The position numbers and the translations under genes were made by a program. The notes beneath the pieces are model-generated. The model made no database searches. It was not told the DNA's origin and saw only the letters and a list, made by a program, of their open reading frames with translations. Shown here in pieces: positions 19,707 to 20,590 of a DNA stretch of 20,590 nt. Numbering within the stretch: the stretch's first letter is position 1; each line of letters starts with the position of its first letter. The DNA comes from JACQGZ01 sp050695215 (GTDB lineage Bacteria; Sysuimicrobiota; Sysuimicrobiia; Sysuimicrobiales; Humicultoraceae): contig JBOGSD010000046.1 in assembly GCA_050695215.1 (NCBI GenBank), forward strand, positions 1 through 20,590, written 5' to 3'.

Positions 19707-20590
19707 ATGGCCGAGGTGATCATGCCGAAGATGGGCGACGCCATGACGGAGGGCAAGGTCCTCCGATGGCTGAAGCGCCCCGGCGACCGCGTCGAGCCGG
19801 GCGAGGCTCTGGCAGAGATCGAAACCGACAAGGTGAACGTCGAAATGCCGGCCGAGGAGGCCGGGGTGCTGACGCAGATCGTCGTCAGCGCGGGTGGCGT
19901 CGCCCCCGTCGGCGGCACTATCGCGATGATCGGCCGGCCGGGTGACGCGCCGGCGACAGCCTCAGCGGCCCCCGCCGCGGCGCCGCCATCCCCCGCCCCC
20001 ACACAAGCGGCGCCAGGCGCCCCCACCCCCACTCCCTCCCGCGCGCCCAGCGACGACCGGATCAAGGCGTCCCCGCTGGCCCGTCGGATAGCCGCGGAGC
20101 AGGGGATCGACCTTTCCCATATCGAGGGCACCGGCCCCGAAGGACGTATTACTAGGGAAGACCTGGAAGCGTTTCTCGCCCATCGGCCCGCGGCCGCCCC
20201 ACCCGCCGCCGCGCCTGCTCCCCCGACTGCTCCCGCACGACCGGCCGCGGCGCCGACAACCCCGGGCGCCGACGTTACGCTCACTCGGATGCGCCAGACG
20301 ATCGCCCGGCGTATGAGCGAGAGCAAGCAGCAGGTGCCACACTTCTACGTCACCGTCGAGATCCTCATGGATGAGGCGGCGAAGATGCGGGAGCAGGTCA
20401 ACAAGGATCTGGGCGGCAAGATCGTGTCCCTCAACGACCTCATCCTCAAGGCCGCTGCCGTGGCGCTGCGCGCGTTCCCCAATCTCAACGCCACCTTCAT
20501 GGGCGAGACGGTGCGGCGCCACGACGAGATCCACATGGGCTTCGCCGTGGCCCTGCCGGAAGGGTTGATCGTCCCCGTGATCCGCGACTG
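19707..20590 (+). CDS. pdhC: 2-oxoacid dehydrogenase E2, dihydrolipoamide acyltransferase (3' end outside window)
   Basis: This frame is open to the window edge, 294 residues so far. Residues 1-78 are a lipoyl domain with K42 (ETDKVN) as the lipoyl lysine. An Ala/Pro linker follows, then a peripheral-subunit-binding domain at about 118-157 (KASPLARRIAAEQGIDLSHI and GPEGRITREDL), a second Ala/Pro linker, and the start of the catalytic domain from about 190 (RMRQTIARRMSESKQQVPHFYVTVEI). The HxxxD active site near the C-terminus is beyond the window. It has one lipoyl domain, starts 6 bases after the E1-beta stop, and an E3 gene may follow. Confidence 0.93.
   Translation, partial: MAEVIMPKMGDAMTEGKVLRWLKRPGDRVEPGEALAEIETDKVNVEMPAEEAGVLTQIVVSAGGVAPVGGTIAMIGRPGDAPATASAAPAAAPPSPAPTQAAPGAPTPTPSRAPSDDRIKASPLARRIAAEQGIDLSHIEGTGPEGRITREDLEAFLAHRPAAAPPAAAPAPPTAPARPAAAPTTPGADVTLTRMRQTIARRMSESKQQVPHFYVTVEILMDEAAKMREQVNKDLGGKIVSLNDLILKAAAVALRAFPNLNATFMGETVRRHDEIHMGFAVALPEGLIVPVIRD

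Noticed and set aside
1..20590. tRNA, rRNA, CRISPR array, insertion sequence or transposase gene
   Set aside because: I saw no spaced repeats, no cloverleaf-like sequence and no transposase motifs on either strand by eye.

Overview
GC-rich bacterial chromosome segment, about 20.6 kb, from an organism I cannot name. GTG and TTG starts are frequent, and several genes carry a -10-like hexamer 6-7 bases before the start codon with no Shine-Dalgarno (SD) sequence, the layout of leaderless mRNAs. Multiple Uma2-family genes, a sufC-first SUF operon with a Rieske gene, and an animal-type transketolase would fit an uncultured GC-rich lineage near Armatimonadota, Chloroflexota, Deinococcota or CSP1-3. 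That placement is a guess.

Layout. (1) Positions 1-2.8 kb are a toxin-antitoxin (TA) cluster: the tail of a RelE/ParE-type toxin, a HEPN/MNT pair, a probable zinc-finger gene remnant, an opposite-strand hepT/mntA pair whose reading frames run through each other, and a Phd/PIN pair behind a strong promoter that carries a dyad operator. (2) 2.85-6.7 kb, minus strand, reads sufU, transketolase, Uma2, VOC protein, Rieske ferredoxin, probably one transcription unit from a leaderless sufU promoter. (3) 6.7-10.5 kb is mixed accessory DNA on both strands: a DinB-like remnant, MmcQ/YjbR, a PAS-only protein, a dienelactone-hydrolase-like protein, a VOC protein, two Uma2 genes and a small unrecognised protein. 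(4) 10.6-16.4 kb, minus strand, is the SUF iron-sulfur assembly set: sufC-sufB-sufD-Rieske, then a DUF4160/DUF2442 pair, then sufS. A TTGACA/TAGAAT promoter lies upstream, and just after its expected start site is a 25-bp dyad that closely resembles an IscR type-1 operator. (5) 16.5-17.5 kb encodes an adenosine-deaminase-family enzyme (minus). Divergent from it, 17.7 kb to the end encodes the E1-alpha, E1-beta and E2 (truncated by the window) subunits of a 2-oxoacid dehydrogenase complex.

How it works together. SufS supplies sulfur, SufU receives or transfers it, SufBCD assembles clusters, and the Rieske proteins are likely clients or electron carriers. Transketolase and the E1 subunits are thiamine-diphosphate enzymes of central carbon metabolism. 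The SUF genes are all on one strand but are split by the DUF4160/DUF2442 pair and by about 4 kb of accessory genes between sufS and sufU, as if defence/TA-like genes had accumulated inside an ancestral SUF operon. I found no clear new multi-gene system. The best leads are the suf operator, the leaderless-start pattern and the overlapping hepT/mntA frames.
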